NCBI RefSeq assembly: GCF_963576545.1
Contig: NC_083639.1
Coordinates: forward strand, 21,546,118 to 21,610,117
Reading direction: 5' to 3'
Length of the DNA stretch: 64,000 nucleotides
DNA from: Limanda limanda
Taxonomy: Eukaryota; Chordata; Actinopteri; Pleuronectiformes; Pleuronectidae
Shown here: positions 1-13,072 of the stretch, one piece after another
Layout of the letters: each line of letters opens with the position of its first letter
How positions within the stretch are numbered: the stretch's first letter is position 1
Translations under genes and position numbers: made by a program
The notes under the pieces: generated by a model
Seen by the model: the letters and a program-made list of their open reading frames with translations, nothing else
Told to the model about the DNA's origin: nothing
Databases searched by the model: none

Positions 1-23
1 CTCGAAATACAAAGTCCACCACT

Positions 24-40
24 CACACACACACACACAC
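24..40. repeat. (CA)n microsatellite
   Basis: Short uninterrupted CA run at the window edge. Nothing else is recognisable beside it. Confidence 0.85.
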
Positions 41-2760
41 TGCCCCCAGATTCAACTTTCCAGGGCTTAATGGGAAACCTGATTGTTAAGCAGCGCCAAA
101 GGCATGTTGCCCTGACTAAACTAACTCTTTCCAGTGAGGATGGGGAGGGGGTGCAGACTGGAACGGTGAGGGGAGGATAGAGAGAGAGTTTGGTGGAAGA
201 AAAACAAGTACAAAACGCAAAATACGAGGAATCAGCAAGAACACGCAATGCTAATTATTATGACAATATTAAGTCTATGGGGATTTCTGGGTCAGAATTC
301 AAATGACTTCATATTTAGTACAAGAGCAGATTTGTAGTGTTGTGTACCGGTGTCACACAGAAATCATTTGCTGGGTTCCTGCTTGTGCCTCAAGACTAAG
401 TGTGAAATGCAGAGGAGCTTAAATTAAAACAGAAAGTTGTGTTTTTCAGAATATTTCGGAAATTGTTACCTGAGATAAAAAAACAAAAAAAGTTGTAATA
501 TTATGAGACTTGAGTCGTTGGAGAATACAGTTGTAATTTTAGGCCATGTGTCATTTTCACATGTTAAACTTCAGTATAGGTTTCACAAATAAGTAAATAT
601 ACTTTTGGCTCATCAGCACAACACTTTTATAAATATCAGGACTTGTAGAACTTGTCTAAGTGACTTAGTCTATTCTGAAGAAAAAATCACAGACTTGGAG
701 GAAGTTGTCTCTTTATGAAGGAGGAAATGTTTGATGGTGGGGGACCAGCGTGATATTCATTGGGTTTTATCATTTTGGAATTAGATTGGTTCAAGTCTTT
801 GAATCCAGAGGGACTGAAACTCCAGCGAGCATTGGGTTCTCCTTGCTGCCTGTTTCCAAATTCTTCTTTTATTATATTATAACTTTTAGAACTAAACTTA
901 TAACATTTTACTCATACTATAGAAACTTAAGTCCTGTAAGATAATACATTTTTTCTTGTGATGTTTAAATTTTATTCTTGTGATATTACAACTTAGATTT
1001 TTTTTTTCTTCAAAATGGTCTTATAGTTCTCTTCAGAAACAAAACATGATTCACCACCCACTTGCTTTGTTGTAGTCTACACAGACAGGATGTCAGTACA
1101 AGGGGAAAATAACTCCGCTGCAGATGCTCATTAATTGTTCGGAACTCCTCTGGTGGCAGCGCTAGTGTCCTTATTTGTTTGCTTGAACCACAGGTTGTTT
1201 TGATTCAAGCCAAATGTCCTTGGATTAGAGTTTTTTTTTAATTAAGAGTACACATGTCATGTTAGGTTTCCCTGGGTCATGTTTTGGTGAACACCTCTAC
1301 ATGGAAGCAGAGAAATGCCACAAGGACTCAAACCTTACACGCCTCTGAAGTCTTAATTGTGACATTTAATCTCCCCTGAATACTGAGCTTATTTTTGAGT
1401 CACTCAATTAAGAGCTTTGAAATATGAATTTTATTTAAAGTTGTAAATTTACAAAAAAACTTGAGTTTCAGTCCTTTTTTTCCCATAGAGACTGAAAGTT
1501 GTGAAATTATTTGCGATTTTAGATAACAAAATATTAAACAATAATTTGGGATTAGTGAAATTCTTTGTCGCTACAAAAAACTTGAAACATGAAAGTTAAT
1601 TATAGTGAGAATTAGAATCAAAAATATTATCTGGTTAACTTCAAGTGGGAATTTCAGAATAAATACACAAATCTGTGTAAAGTAAAATCTATAATTTCAA
1701 TATATTTACATTTGTATATCATGTATTCAGTAGTGATTAAATCTAACAATGAGGTACTCAGTTGCTTTAAAGGATATTCATTTAAGTATAGGTGTTTTTA
1801 GTATTAATGTCACACACATTTAAGATAAATATGTATATATATATTCAATTGTATTTTGAAAAGATCCATTATTAAATATGAAGTGAATTTGTGTTGTTAG
1901 TAGAAGTGATGTATGTTTGTGTCAGACACCAGGAGCTGACAGGAGAAGCTATTGTTTCATTGTCTGGCTTTTATTGACCGTACTCACCTTCTCTGTTGGT
2001 TCGGTTCCTGCCCTCGTGCGTTCCCTGACCCTTTGATCACCCTCACCTGGTCCCCACCCACTTACCTGCCCCTGCCAGTCCAACCTGTTTATACACTGCC
2101 CCACTTCCCCTTTGTTCTCTGCCAGATCGTCTTTGTGTCTCATCACTTTCCAGCTTTTCCCTCGTGTTTGCCCTCGTGGTTTGTTAGACCTGCTTTTCCT
2201 CTAGCTGTTTGGATTTTTGCCTGCACTCGACAATTCATACAAGACCTTGAACTTTTTGAGTAAGGACACTGCTCCACATATATCCCAAAGATTCTCCAGT
2301 AAATGCAGGATAACGAAAACTAGTAACTTTTTCCTGTTACTGGCCATGAGAGAAGATGGTTTAAAATAGAAGAACTTTGACATAACAAATACTAGTCAGT
2401 GGATTAACGAGATTTCTTGCAGTCTGACATGATAAAAACTGACTTGATAAACTGCTTTCAGACATACTGTGAAGAATCCCGATAATTCTGTAGAGGAGCT
2501 AAAAGTGTGGACACAAATGTCAGAGAGAGGCTCTGAACTCCCTCTGGAGTTTCTCGAACCAGACCCCTAGTAAGAACTCTGGAGAATGTCCGGAAGAGGC
2601 GATGTGAGAAAACAGCAGTAGATCCTTTTTGAAGATTGACCACAAGCGAGTGGGTGTTTTGATAACATTTCTAACATTTAGATTTTAATAATGTGCTACA
2701 CTCAGCCTGCTGCACAGCCCCTCATCTGAAAGCTCACAGCCAGGGTAAAAATTTTTTAGA
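41..2760. other. Non-coding stretch, no gene seen
   Basis: AT-rich DNA with short T and A runs and a small TATATA tract near 1833. ORFs here are short and have no recognisable domain. The C/T-rich part at about 1950-2260 is open in one frame but reads like low-complexity or old dispersed-repeat sequence, not protein. Confidence 0.5.
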
Positions 2761-2767
2761 ATAGGAA

Positions 2768-2836
2768 GTCAATCAATCAAATATTAATTGTATAGCTCAT
2801 ATTCACAAATCACAATTCGTCTCATAGGGCTTTGAA
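2768..2836 (+). repeat. Dispersed repeat, LINE-tail-like fragment (copy 1)
   Basis: Begins with AATC repeats and continues into a short segment containing CATATTCACAAATCACAATT and CTCATAGGGCTTTG. The reverse complement of much of it recurs at 4149-4204. I remember this as a common teleost 3'-tail repeat with TTGA-type ends; the LINE clade is not determined. Confidence 0.5.
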
Positions 2837-3481
2837 GTGTGATGAGTGAATTGTATACATCGGATACTCAATAAATGTGTTATATTTTTTATTTATCAGG
2901 TATGTATGTACCATCTCTGAGTCTGTATGTACGATGTACGTGTATATATGTATACATGTTTTGTTTTTTTCTTGTAACAGGACAGGATTTTAATAAATGT
3001 TTGTTCTGTTTATTAAAAAATGATTGAAAGTCAATGAAAGCCTCTAGTGGTGATATTGCATATTGCAACCAACTGAACACAACACCCTCGGCTTCAGTCT
3101 GTGTCGAAGATTCTAGAAAAAAACGCTTATAAAACGTGTTTTGGATTGTCTGTTCTGAGCTACTGTTAAAACACGATGGACTCCATGGAAGAGCACCTGC
3201 AGCCGATGTAGTTATAATAAGTAAAATCCAAGGTAAACACGCACAATGATTTATAGAGGAAAATAAAAAGCATCTGTATTTCACAACCTTTATTGAAACA
3301 TGTAGATCGTTGAACTAGTAAAAAGAAGTTTGTCTGTGTCAGCATTTTACGTGTCGTGTGCAAGCTTACTTGCAAGGTTGCAGGTGTATGTTTGAATGTA
3401 TTAGCATGTCTCTAGCCTGTGTGAGTTTGTTCCGTGTTTGTTGAGTGTGGTAGTGTGTAGAATGTCCCACTTTAACCACAG

Positions 3482-3543
3482 ATCTTTGCAGCGGTTCATG
3501 TTCACAGCCTGTGACGGCCCCCCCGCTACCGTCAGAAAAGTGG
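3482..3543 (+). other. Possible small exon, unidentified
   Basis: A 62-nt open segment lies between a pyrimidine-containing acceptor (TTTAACCACAG) and a strong donor (GTAAGGAG). It is open in the frame reading SLQRFMFTACDGPP. I do not recognise the peptide, and such motifs occur by chance, so this is weak. Confidence 0.15.
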
Positions 3544-4148
3544 GTAAGGAGAAGGAACAGGCCAAGTGGAGCAGTATCGCACACTCACAGCGTGGGCTTG
3601 CACAAGTTTCTACAAAATTTCCAATTTACAGGAAATAGCAGAAAATGGCCTAGTGTGTGTCAATAGTTGTTACAGTATGAAGTGTTGTATTTGAAGCATT
3701 TATCCAGCAGTGGCTTTGGCTGGTTTTTGATCCGTTTAACTGAGGTAATTTCCTCACAGTCTCATTGATGGATTCATGTATTCAAATAAGGACCGACAAT
3801 TGAGAGATCTCAGGGTTCACATATATGTTCATACGGGGAAAGTACATCAATAACAGTGAAACAACCTCTAATTGTTTTTCAGCAGAGTTCGCAATGGGAT
3901 TTCACCCCCAATTTTCAAGCTCTTTTATCTCTTTATGGTAGAAAATGAAAGATGATGAAAGAAGATGCAATCTACTGAACCATAAAAGAAATGGTTCTAA
4001 TAGAATCTCAAATTTTGAGTACGTTTTAACAGTTCATAATGACGAGGTATGGACCCTAAACTATGACATAACATGAGTTCATCCTTCCTTATTGTCTGTC
4101 GGTAAATTGCTGGGACACAGAGGTTTGTGATTCGTCAGTGATATGGTT

Positions 4149-4204
4149 CAGCCCTATGAGACAAATATGGGCTACACAAATACAATTTGATTGATTGATT
4201 GATC
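4149..4204 (-). repeat. Dispersed repeat, LINE-tail-like fragment (copy 2, inverted)
   Basis: Reverse complement of the 2768-2836 repeat: CCCTATGAGACAAATATGGG followed by TTGATTGATTGATTGAT. The opposite orientation shows two independent insertions, not a local duplication. Confidence 0.5.
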
Positions 4205-6590
4205 TTCTGTGTTGGGTTATATGTCATTGATGCTCTGCCTTTCACTTCTGTAACATTCATGTGATTGTTTATGCATTGAGATTCAAGCCAGCTCACACCA
4301 CAATGGTCAGCTTGCAGAGACTGTAAATACTCTTTAAAGCTGTCGTTACTGCTTTCTTATACATTGTACCCTGATGCTACTTCCACACTCGTATATGTTT
4401 TCATTTTCAAAAAGTTTTTAAATTGAAACAATCTCACTTAAATATGCATATCACATGACAATCTTTGTATATTGAGGAACATGTATGGCCACAGGAATTG
4501 TTGCAAAATGCTCAAACAAACAGCTCGTCCCCTGCTCATGGAGGGAGGTGTAGCTTTATAAAATTCTGTATTTAACTCCACATCAACTGCAAAAACCTGA
4601 AAGATCCGTACCCATGATCATAGTCAATGCTGCATTCACCAATGATAGTCAAGTGTCAATGTTGAACTTTAACACAAAAGTTAAGAGCAAAACTCCGAAC
4701 AAATTGACATTACAAAATAGCATGGTGAATAAAACCTAACTCAACCCTAATTGTAATTTTACAGTTTATTTTTGTTGGCTGATCTATATTATATTCGCCA
4801 GTCATTATCACTGGTGGTATAATATTAAGAAAAGGGGTAAGGCTACAATCAAATACTGTACTGGATTTCTATACAGGCGGGATTGTAGTAATTGTTAGAA
4901 GAAGAAGTAATCATTTTAAGACAAATCAAAAATTGTCATCTAAAAATAAACATTCATAGGTTTTAACTTCAACTAAACGGTATATAAAGTGGCCTAAAAG
5001 TATTTCAATAGCCAGAACAAGGAACCCATATTAGGCGCCAGTTTATCTTATGTATCAGGCATTGAACTGTATGAGACTATCGAGTCATCTGCTGATCACA
5101 TGATCCGTTTGATCGAGTGTGTTTTTTTAACCTCGTCTTCCCAACGAACCCCAGGAGATCAATCAGAAACACTTTAAAGCTTTCCCTTTCTTAAAGCACA
5201 GACCCTGTTGACCTGCTCCTTTCATATCCTCCAGTTAATTTGGAATTCAAATCAACTGTAAAAAAAAAAAGGTCTCCATGCATATAATTCATACATTAAA
5301 CACAAGCACCACACTATTCTTGAGGTGTCGTGTTTTTTTCCAAACAGCCTGAAGCTAGAAAAGAAAAATTATTCCTCTCCAGCTGTACTGCATATGGATG
5401 AATGAACAAGTGCCAGGGAGATCAGGCGCTACCAATATGCAAATGGGGGACTAATCGCTCCCAAAATAAAAATGACCAACATCAGCAGGATTCCTGCCTT
5501 CCTCGAACAACACAGCTGAACACTAGAGTTCAGCCAACATGAGCATTCGAAGGCCGCAGTTATTTAGCAATGAAACTGCTGGTAAAGCAGAAGTGTGTTT
5601 GTATTCTTGACATCTGCTTTACTTAGTTAGAATGCTCACACATCTTGTTTTTAGGCGGAGGAAGAACTGCACAACTGATTAAAGTCAATTCAATTAAAGC
5701 TGCACTTCTAAATATTTGTGAACGATGGGTCATGTACACCATGTGTCAAGTGAAAGTTTATTATGTTTGATGAACATACACCGAATCCTCTAAATTTACT
5801 GTTGTTTTTTAGAGATTTTTGCTCCTTTCAGCTCATTGTTTTGGTTTACAGCCCACAACTTGAAATGTTTGCTTCACTTTCACTGCTCCACCAGCAAGAG
5901 GTAGCTGAAATGCTAACTAGCTAAGCCCCTTCCTGTTGACCTTTAGGCTTCAAACACGATGTAAATGACCTTGTTTCACATCGAATATGAATGTCGGGGC
6001 TTGCAGACACTTGGATTACACCAACCAAGTAGTATGGAGGCATGTTATATTGTTTCTATTGTTTTATTACGTCTGAAGATAGGTCACTAATGTCTTCAAC
6101 TGTTTACACCTGAAACTCCAAAAGTGTTTTGTGGACTCTAACACTTAACACACACCCCCCCGGGATCTAAGTCGTTGCACCAAATTCCCTCACTGATGTT
6201 CAGTTTAGTAAGACCTGGTGATTGTGAATGACAGAGGATGTAAAATCAACAGTATTACCATTCACTGCTCATTTATTTAGGTTTGTTATTTGTGTCACCA
6301 GTGGCTACTTTGTACATTCTTCACAATGTGCATTAGTGTTTTAGATTCTGATGTATGTGTTTGTCTGTGTGTGTCTGGTGTGTTTAGTGTTCCTGCCCTC
6401 AGACACGACATGGAAGCCAGTCTAATCTAGGTTGATGTCGGGTTAAAGAGTGCTGCACGCAAGCGCTGGCCCAGATGTGTGTTTGTGTGCGTGCTTGTGT
6501 TTGTGTGTCTCTGCCTCTCTGCCCCTTAAACACGACATCATGACATGGAAGCTATCCTCAGGGGTGACGCAGGGTTAATGAGCGATTTAA
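4205..6590. other. Non-coding stretch, nothing recognised
   Basis: AT-rich unique-looking DNA without long ORFs, inverted repeats or homopolymer blocks beyond a short A run near 5262 and a C run near 6156. Confidence 0.5.
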
Positions 6591-6591
6591 G

Positions 6592-6622
6592 CACACACAC
6601 ACACACACACACAAACACACAC
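6592..6622. repeat. (AC)n microsatellite
   Basis: AC dinucleotide run with one interruption, followed by further AC-rich DNA to about 6690. The 105-codon ORF over it is a repeat artefact. Confidence 0.85.
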
Positions 6623-6689
6623 CAATACGCACACGTACACACCCACAGACACATGTGCCACCACACACCCATCCTGACACATGGAGGAT

Positions 6690-9600
6690 CACATCTTACT
6701 ACACACCCCTCCCTCTACTACAACTTCCTCTTCTACTTGCCTTTCATCTGTTCATCAATTAAAAATGCATGGATTCAAATTCTAGTGTGTGTGTGGGTGA
6801 CTCATTCCGTGACTGTCATGCTTTCGATCATGAGAGAGAAGAGGAGGAACGTTCATGAATGAAATATATTCCTCTACCGTAAACAGAGGGGCGAATGAAG
6901 GATCTTCAGTGACAAACTCTTCACACACACACACGCACAAACATACTCACTTAAGTCATCTTTAGGGGAGCATGTTTCAACACCCCCCTTTGAGGACGCC
7001 ACTTCCTGAATGGTTGGGACAGACACTGGAGAGGTGGAATTATTAATGGGAAGGATTTATGAAAATCACTATCAAATTATTCTATAGTCATTTTTGACAG
7101 CTGTACACAAATACACAAACCTATAAAAGTATCCTTTGGGTGCCGTACTGTCTTTTGGGGGACAAGATATTATATGAATGTATTTTAAGCTACGTTTAGA
7201 AAGGTGAATATGAAATTTCTTTGATTAACAATGTTCTTGAGCAACTCCTGAGATATCGAGAGACAATGCATTAACCTAATCAATGTGAAACCACAATTAC
7301 CTTTACTGAAAGAAAAATATTCAGTAACCTTAATTAAGCTTGCTTTGTTTTCTTTATTATGGCGGTCATTTCAAATAAATCAACTTTAAACTGACTGTTA
7401 GATTATTAGAAGCCTCCATAACCAGAGTTTGACAGAATAAACTCCAGTCGTCAGAGGTTCAGACCGTAAAACTTGTGAAAACAAACTTTTTATTTAAATA
7501 CTATACAAAAACATTCATAAGAGTTATTCAAGCTAGTGTGATATCATTCCATTGATAATTGAATAAACTTTGATTAAATGGAGCACATTATTTTTACTTC
7601 AATTTTTATATCGATGACAGCTCTTGATGAAAGTTTAGAACTTCAGACTGCAAATATAATCATATAAAATATAATGTTAAGATGTACCTTGTAGAGTCTC
7701 ACATTTCAAACTTTTCAGATATGATACAATTGTTTTAGGGAGTGAACGGGTTGAAGTAGATGTAGCTACCAGGAGAGCAAATTAAATAGGGGGCAACACA
7801 TTCGTACTGGAGGCTAGGAGAGTCAGGGGGGATTAGAATAAAAATGGAATACAAAACAAAGCATAAAACCACCATAGGTTTACAGTGCAACAGCACAGAA
7901 ATAAATGTCTCACTCCGAAGCAGTTCATTCACGTATTTGTTGAAGTATCATATGATCAAATATATGTGGTGTAGTGGACCATGAATTGGTTTTCCAATAT
8001 ACACTATATGGTTAATCTTAGGCTCCTACTAAAGAAGTATAGGAATCTGCCACATGTTAATTACCAGTAATGAGTGTGTGAAAATGATGAGCTTGACCTT
8101 GTTTTGACTTTGCAAGCTCAGCACCCCTGACACGTCCTTACTCCTCTGGGCAATCATGTCAACTCATTTCTGAAATTTTCCTCACAGTCTGATCACTGCA
8201 GTGTAGGCTGTGTGGGATGGATGGATGAACGAACAAATGCGGATGCAGTCATTAATCCAAATTCCCTTTACCCCTTGCGATTAAAACAAATTAGCATGCC
8301 ACTTTATTTCTTCAAACGAGAGTTTCAGCCATTCCATTAGTTTTGGCAGCAGTATAGTTTAATGCCTGGTCGCACCTATTAAGCGATGACCCGAGGTCTT
8401 AATGCCTTAAGTGTTGGAGCAGAGGTGTGGCTCAGGCTCATAGTGTTACATGGCAGGTCGTAACAGGTACTGGTTTGCTGCTAATTGGGGCGGGATTGCA
8501 GTGGGCAAATAAGGCAGCACTTATTGGTGGTCAGGGACACAGTTCAAGGACAGCTCAAACAGAGGCATCTGCCACACTCCTGAGCAGCTGCAAACAAGCA
8601 CATACACACATGTAGTGTACATGCACAGTCCTTGGACAAACAGTGGCATCTGTGCTTCTCAGTGGCATTCTGAGGCTGAGCAGAAGGCCCGGTTGTTTTC
8701 TGCAGTGAGCTATACCATGTTTCTGGGGAGAATCAACATTCACTACAACTTTCTCTGTTGAAATGGTGACTTCATATTGGTGTCTGCGTCCATGCATGAG
8801 CGTTTGCATCACTCAGTCCTCCAGATGAGTCACTGTCAGTGAAAAGGGAAAGTTCCAGACATGCGAAGGGCGAACTCATCAAGCCTGGAACCCGGCAGGA
8901 TAGAAAAACACAAAAGCCTCCATCTCCTCCAGACTGCTAAGAGCAGGATTAGTCCTTCTTACCACAGAACAATGGGCAGACTGTTGTGCTGATAACATAA
9001 TGTTAATCAGTAATGCTTTTTCTTCTCTTCGTCTCTTGGCATGGGCTTTGTGCTTGCTGTTTGAGAAACACAGGCGATGTCCATGCCGTCATCTCATCAT
9101 GTGATATACTAACAGATGGTAAGGCTCGGAGGCTCCACAGGGCGATCGATTCCTTTATTTCTTCAATGAGAAGCACAGGCATTGAAGGAATTGAAGTGGA
9201 TTTGTGTTGGCCTTGATGGCTATGATGCAGTTTTAATCATTACCTCCGTCTCAGAGGAGAGTTTTGAATCTCTTGGTTTAATGTTGTTGAAGTGGCTTTT
9301 CCACTCAACTGCGAAATAACCGCAGTTATACTTCTGTGTCGTGTTGAGTGGTGTTTTTACTTTGGGAAGTGATTCAGCATCAGTTTTCTCCTCTCAGCAC
9401 CATTGCACTGCTGCTTGATTTTCGCTATTAAGCCAAAACATGTTTTATAGATATCTGCAATTACATTCACACAGTTTTCTTTGTGAACAACCATAGGAAC
9501 GTTTGCCGTCATGTGGCTAACAACAGAAGATGACAGTAATCATAAGAGTAATCATATTTACATTCTTTCATTCACTCTCTGGCTGTGATCAATATGCTGC

Positions 9601-10080
9601 TGAGCTTCCACTTTCAGAATGTTGTCTTTGATTGCAATAATTTACACTAGTATCCAAAAATAAAGCACAAGCAGCTCAAGCTGAAAACTTATGAAGCAAC
9701 CGCAGCACAGCTGATTTGCTGGTGATAAGCTGGTAAGGGATCATCCTTCTGAATAGCAGACAGACAGGTGAAAAGGAAGTAAGGCACATTCAGAAAGAGT
9801 CTACAACGAAAGAGGAGCGCACATTAGGGAGTGTAGTCATAATGACTTGAACATTGAAGCCGAGAACAGTAAACAAAAGCGGCCACAAGCTCATGTAACA
9901 TTCAGGAAGACAGAACCAACACTGTGGTAAGAGTTGACCGCTGTAAAAATGTGAATTCCAAGAAATGGCAGTGTCAGTATCTGCATTAAAACTTGAGTTG
10001 AACTCTTGCTGAATTCTCCGAGGGGCACTGGGGAATGAAATGTAGTGGAACTAATCTTCATCCAATTTATATGTATATAG
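6690..10080. other. Non-coding stretch, nothing recognised
   Basis: Mixed-composition DNA with a short AC tract near 6924 and no coding or mobile-element signature that I can support. The ORF at 7735-7932 (minus) has no recognisable domain. Confidence 0.45.
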
Positions 10081-10092
10081 GATATATGTATG

Positions 10093-10116
<24 letters not shown>
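10093..10116. repeat. (TA)n microsatellite
   Basis: Uninterrupted TA run inside a longer TATG/TATA tract. The minus-strand ORF across it is low-complexity. Confidence 0.85.
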
Positions 10117-10124
<8 letters not shown>

Positions 10125-10129
10125 ATATA

Positions 10130-11800
10130 TGTATGTGGTGAACATCAGAGCACATCAGTGGCTCACACACATCAGTGTTGTAACCAGTTGAACTTTTACT
10201 CTGCGTCGTAGCTGCAGGTCAGAAAAGTCTTGCAGGACTGCGTGTCTGAATGGGACCATTGCATGACTGATTTTCCAGTCTAAAAAAGTGTGTGTGCGCT
10301 CACCAACTGGTCAACTTACTCCAGTCTCCTCTCTGACTGAACGCCTCACTGGGCTAACACTGTCTGGAGCTCCTCCTGTGTGTGTGAATGTGAGAGAGAG
10401 AGCCAGCATGTGTGTGTGTGTGTGTTATAGAGAGACAGAGAGAAAGACAGACAGCCCCTGGGAAGTAGGATGGTGTGATAACACTCAGAAATGATAGTTT
10501 AGCCCTGGAGAGCACTTGACACGCAATATCTCCTTCCTCAGATTGACACACACAAGCAACCACAAACACACACACAAACACACAGCTGTCACTGTGAAGG
10601 GTAAACAAGCAGTGCCAAGGGCTTTCAGAGCAGGCAAGAAAAAGAGACTCTGCCTCATCTGTATGTGAGAGTGCCAGCGTCGGCGTGTGGGAGTGGCGTC
10701 TGTGTGTATGTCTGTGTGAAACATAAGTAAAGTGGACCAAATTGAGCATATTGCCACTCAAACAATAGACAGTGTCAGACCAGAGAGAAAAAAGTACACA
10801 GCCGACGTGGACACACAGCTTCTAGATCTCATCTCAACTCCTGTCTTAGTTTTCCCAATTCCCCTCCCACCTTTCACCAGCAGACAGCGTGATGGAATAC
10901 AAAGATGTCAGGCCTATAGGCACTTCAGGTGGGATGTGTGCAACACTCTCAGAACTTGAAACTTTTAAGCTATACTTTTCTTAATTGGTGTCATTAAGCC
11001 TGATTCCCTCAAATATTGTTAAAGTAGCAGGAGGGTCATAAAATGCAGATAAGGAGCTCTGTGCACGGAAATAAATTTCCCCACCATGAAAGCATTACTT
11101 AAAGGAGACATTTCATTTAGAATCAAACTACCCTACTGGCATGTCACAAAATTGAAGGAAAACTTATGTCCAAAAATAGAGGTCTCTAGAGGCAGACAAA
11201 AACTTCAATATGGGAGGACCTTGTGCCCTGAGAGGCCAGGTAAAATACAGCACGTTTTCAACCTCCACACCTGTAGTGACTGCATATAATACATTTTGTC
11301 TCTGTGTCAGCACACCCTGATGAAGGCATAAGCGGATACACGTTGGTGTATTTCAACGCTTCAAGCACAGTGCCTGGACCTGGATTCTTTGTATTTTTGG
11401 ACGTAAGTTTTCCTAAAAATCTTTGAAATGCAGTCCCTTCCATAAGCACCATAGCTGAAGGGACACCAGTAGCACTCCTGACACCTCTTTCTAACCCACT
11501 GGCATATTTTTATCTTCTTTCATAAAAAGATCCTGATCACTTTACTCTCAATATTATTTAGATACAAAACTTAATATTTAGACCATAACAATACGTGTGT
11601 ATAGATCCTGTTTGGTCAATTGCAAATAAAACCTCAGTTAAACAAATATATTGTAGAATCAATGTATGTAATCTACTGTTACTGTTTATAGTAGTACTTA
11701 AACAATGGTATTGTGTTTGTATCATTTATAAAGGTCTACTCCAACATTACAGGTAATTGATCAGCAATAGAAAGTTATCAGGTAACAGACACAAACAGTG
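10130..11800. other. Non-coding stretch with GT/GA-rich tracts
   Basis: Holds GT and GA tracts at about 10375-10445 and AC tracts near 10560, which create spurious ORFs on both strands. A segment around 11310-11400 (CCTGATGAAGGC, later GGATTCTTTG) resembles a dispersed-repeat 3' region, but I could not place it. Confidence 0.4.
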
Positions 11801-11807
11801 CAGTGAC

Positions 11808-11957
11808 TATGGAGGACCATACATGACTTTAGTATAAAAAGATAAATGTATAAATAAATACAGAAATAAATAAAAAAGTAAATACATAAATTAAGTGTGA
11901 TGATCCAGTCCTACTACTTCTGCCTTTCAATGCTGACTGGTGTCCAGTAGTTGTTTG
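11808..11957 (+). repeat. Left terminal inverted repeat of the 15.8-kb element
   Basis: Two blocks pair with the right end. Block A, 11808-11893, matches 27484-27580 reversed, with small indels in its AT-rich half. Block B, 11898-11957, matches 27299-27358 reversed, with only a few mismatches over about 60 bp. At the right end the blocks are separated by about 125 bp that are missing here. Confidence 0.75.
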
Positions 11958-12321
11958 CAGTGTTGAGCCGGTTAACTACTTCAAGTTAAGAGGGTTAGTT
12001 CAGGTTATTTTTTATTGGGATGATTAAGGTGTCAGTAATCCTGACTGTGAGCGTCACGTCTCGTGTTCTACTGAGCACATTGAGAGAGCAGAGAGGAGGA
12101 GGAAGCAGAAACTCCAGCTCGTTACAAACCAGCTGCTTCTCTGCGCATGAAGCAGCTGATCTCTGAGCAGATGTGACCAGAGAAACTCTGTGTTTTCACT
12201 GTTTCCACTGTTCTACAAAGTCACTCAGCGGCTGCTTTGCGGTGACGAGCTCAAGTATCAGTCACTGCTTCTGTCTCTGAGCGAGTGTGTGAGGGCAGAG
12301 CCCCGGGGCCTGTGTTTATAG
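11958..12321. other. 5' region of the giant element
   Basis: Unique sequence between the left terminal repeat and a foldback insertion. It is moderately GC-rich (GCAGCTGATCTCTGAGCAG and similar) and presumably holds the promoter and leader of the HECT-like gene, which starts at 15546. I see no ORF and no clear TATA box. Confidence 0.35.
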
Positions 12322-12619
12322 CTCAGTTGACCAATCCTGCTCGAGACTGAGTTTGGGTACGCCTACCTCAATTACATATGGACAATCAAATGTTGAATAT
12401 ATAATTGTTGAAATAAATAAAAGTTGGAATAAATGTGGGAATAAGTTTAACACATTGATTCATTTACTTCTGTATATATGTCCACATGTATTCATTTATT
12501 TCTTTATCTATTTCCACATTTATTTATTTCAACATTAATATATTTCAACATTTAATTGTCCATATGTAAATGAGGTAGGCTGTCCCAAACTCAGTCTCAG
12601 CCAGGAATGGTCAACTGAG
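12322..12619. mobile_element. Foldback (palindromic) MITE
   Basis: The left arm from 12322 (CTCAGTTGACCAATCCTGC, then GAGACTGAGTTTGGG, ACATATGGACAAT) is repeated as its reverse complement, ending at 12619. The arms are about 80 bp around an AT-rich loop. The arm motif also appears near 27370 inside the right terminal repeat of the giant element (GGTCAA, GCAGGATT, GAGACTG), so it may be a non-autonomous relative of it. No target duplication could be fixed. Confidence 0.6.
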
Positions 12620-12645
12620 TGATCCAGACAGAAGTAAACTATACC

Positions 12646-13065
12646 AATAATGTCACGAGAACCGATATTTACGATACCTTTCGACACTAAGATAACAAAA
12701 CACCGACGATGCCCATTTTTTGAAGCACCGTAGCTTCGATGCCAGCTGTTAGCACTTAGCATTAGCATTGGTGCTGCGCCAGTCGACTTTTACATTCAGA
12801 AAACCAAGACGGCAACTTCGGCTGCAGCGTTCGCCCCGCCTCGACTTGTTGATGAAAAAGGCACGAAGAGTCGTGTATGGAAGTACTTTGCTACCATATA
12901 ACCCACAGTATATGCGCAAGCACATTGAACTACCATATATGACATTAACAACATCCAAAGAGTGCACTTTTTTTTACCGTGGTATCGAAATTGGCATCGA
13001 GAATCATGTTTTTTTACTGGTATTGGCACCGACTACTGAATTTTTGGTATCGTGACACCCCTAAT
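12646..13065 (+). mobile_element. hAT deletion derivative with BED-finger remnant
   Basis: About 420 bp with inverted ends around TGTCACGA: left TGTCACGAGAACC, right reverse complement GGGGTGTCACGATACC. The flanks carry CTATACC on both sides (12639-12645 and 13066-13072), 7 of an expected 8-bp hAT duplication. Inside, 12782-12901 is open and reads a zinc-finger-like start (PPRLVDEKGTKSRVWKYF) of the kind found at the N-terminus of ZBED-type hAT transposases, ending in TAA at 12899. The rest of the transposase is gone. Confidence 0.6.
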
Positions 13066-13072
13066 CTATACC

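Noticed and set aside
1952..2263. 103-codon ORF with Pro/Phe-rich sequence
   Set aside because: Open only because the DNA is pyrimidine-rich; it resembles dispersed-repeat sequence and has no start context or domain.
6545..6862. 105-codon ORF rich in His and Thr
   Set aside because: Produced by the AC microsatellite.
10288..10959. Several overlapping ORFs on both strands
   Set aside because: They come from GT/AC and GA tracts, overlap each other and show no domain or splice context.
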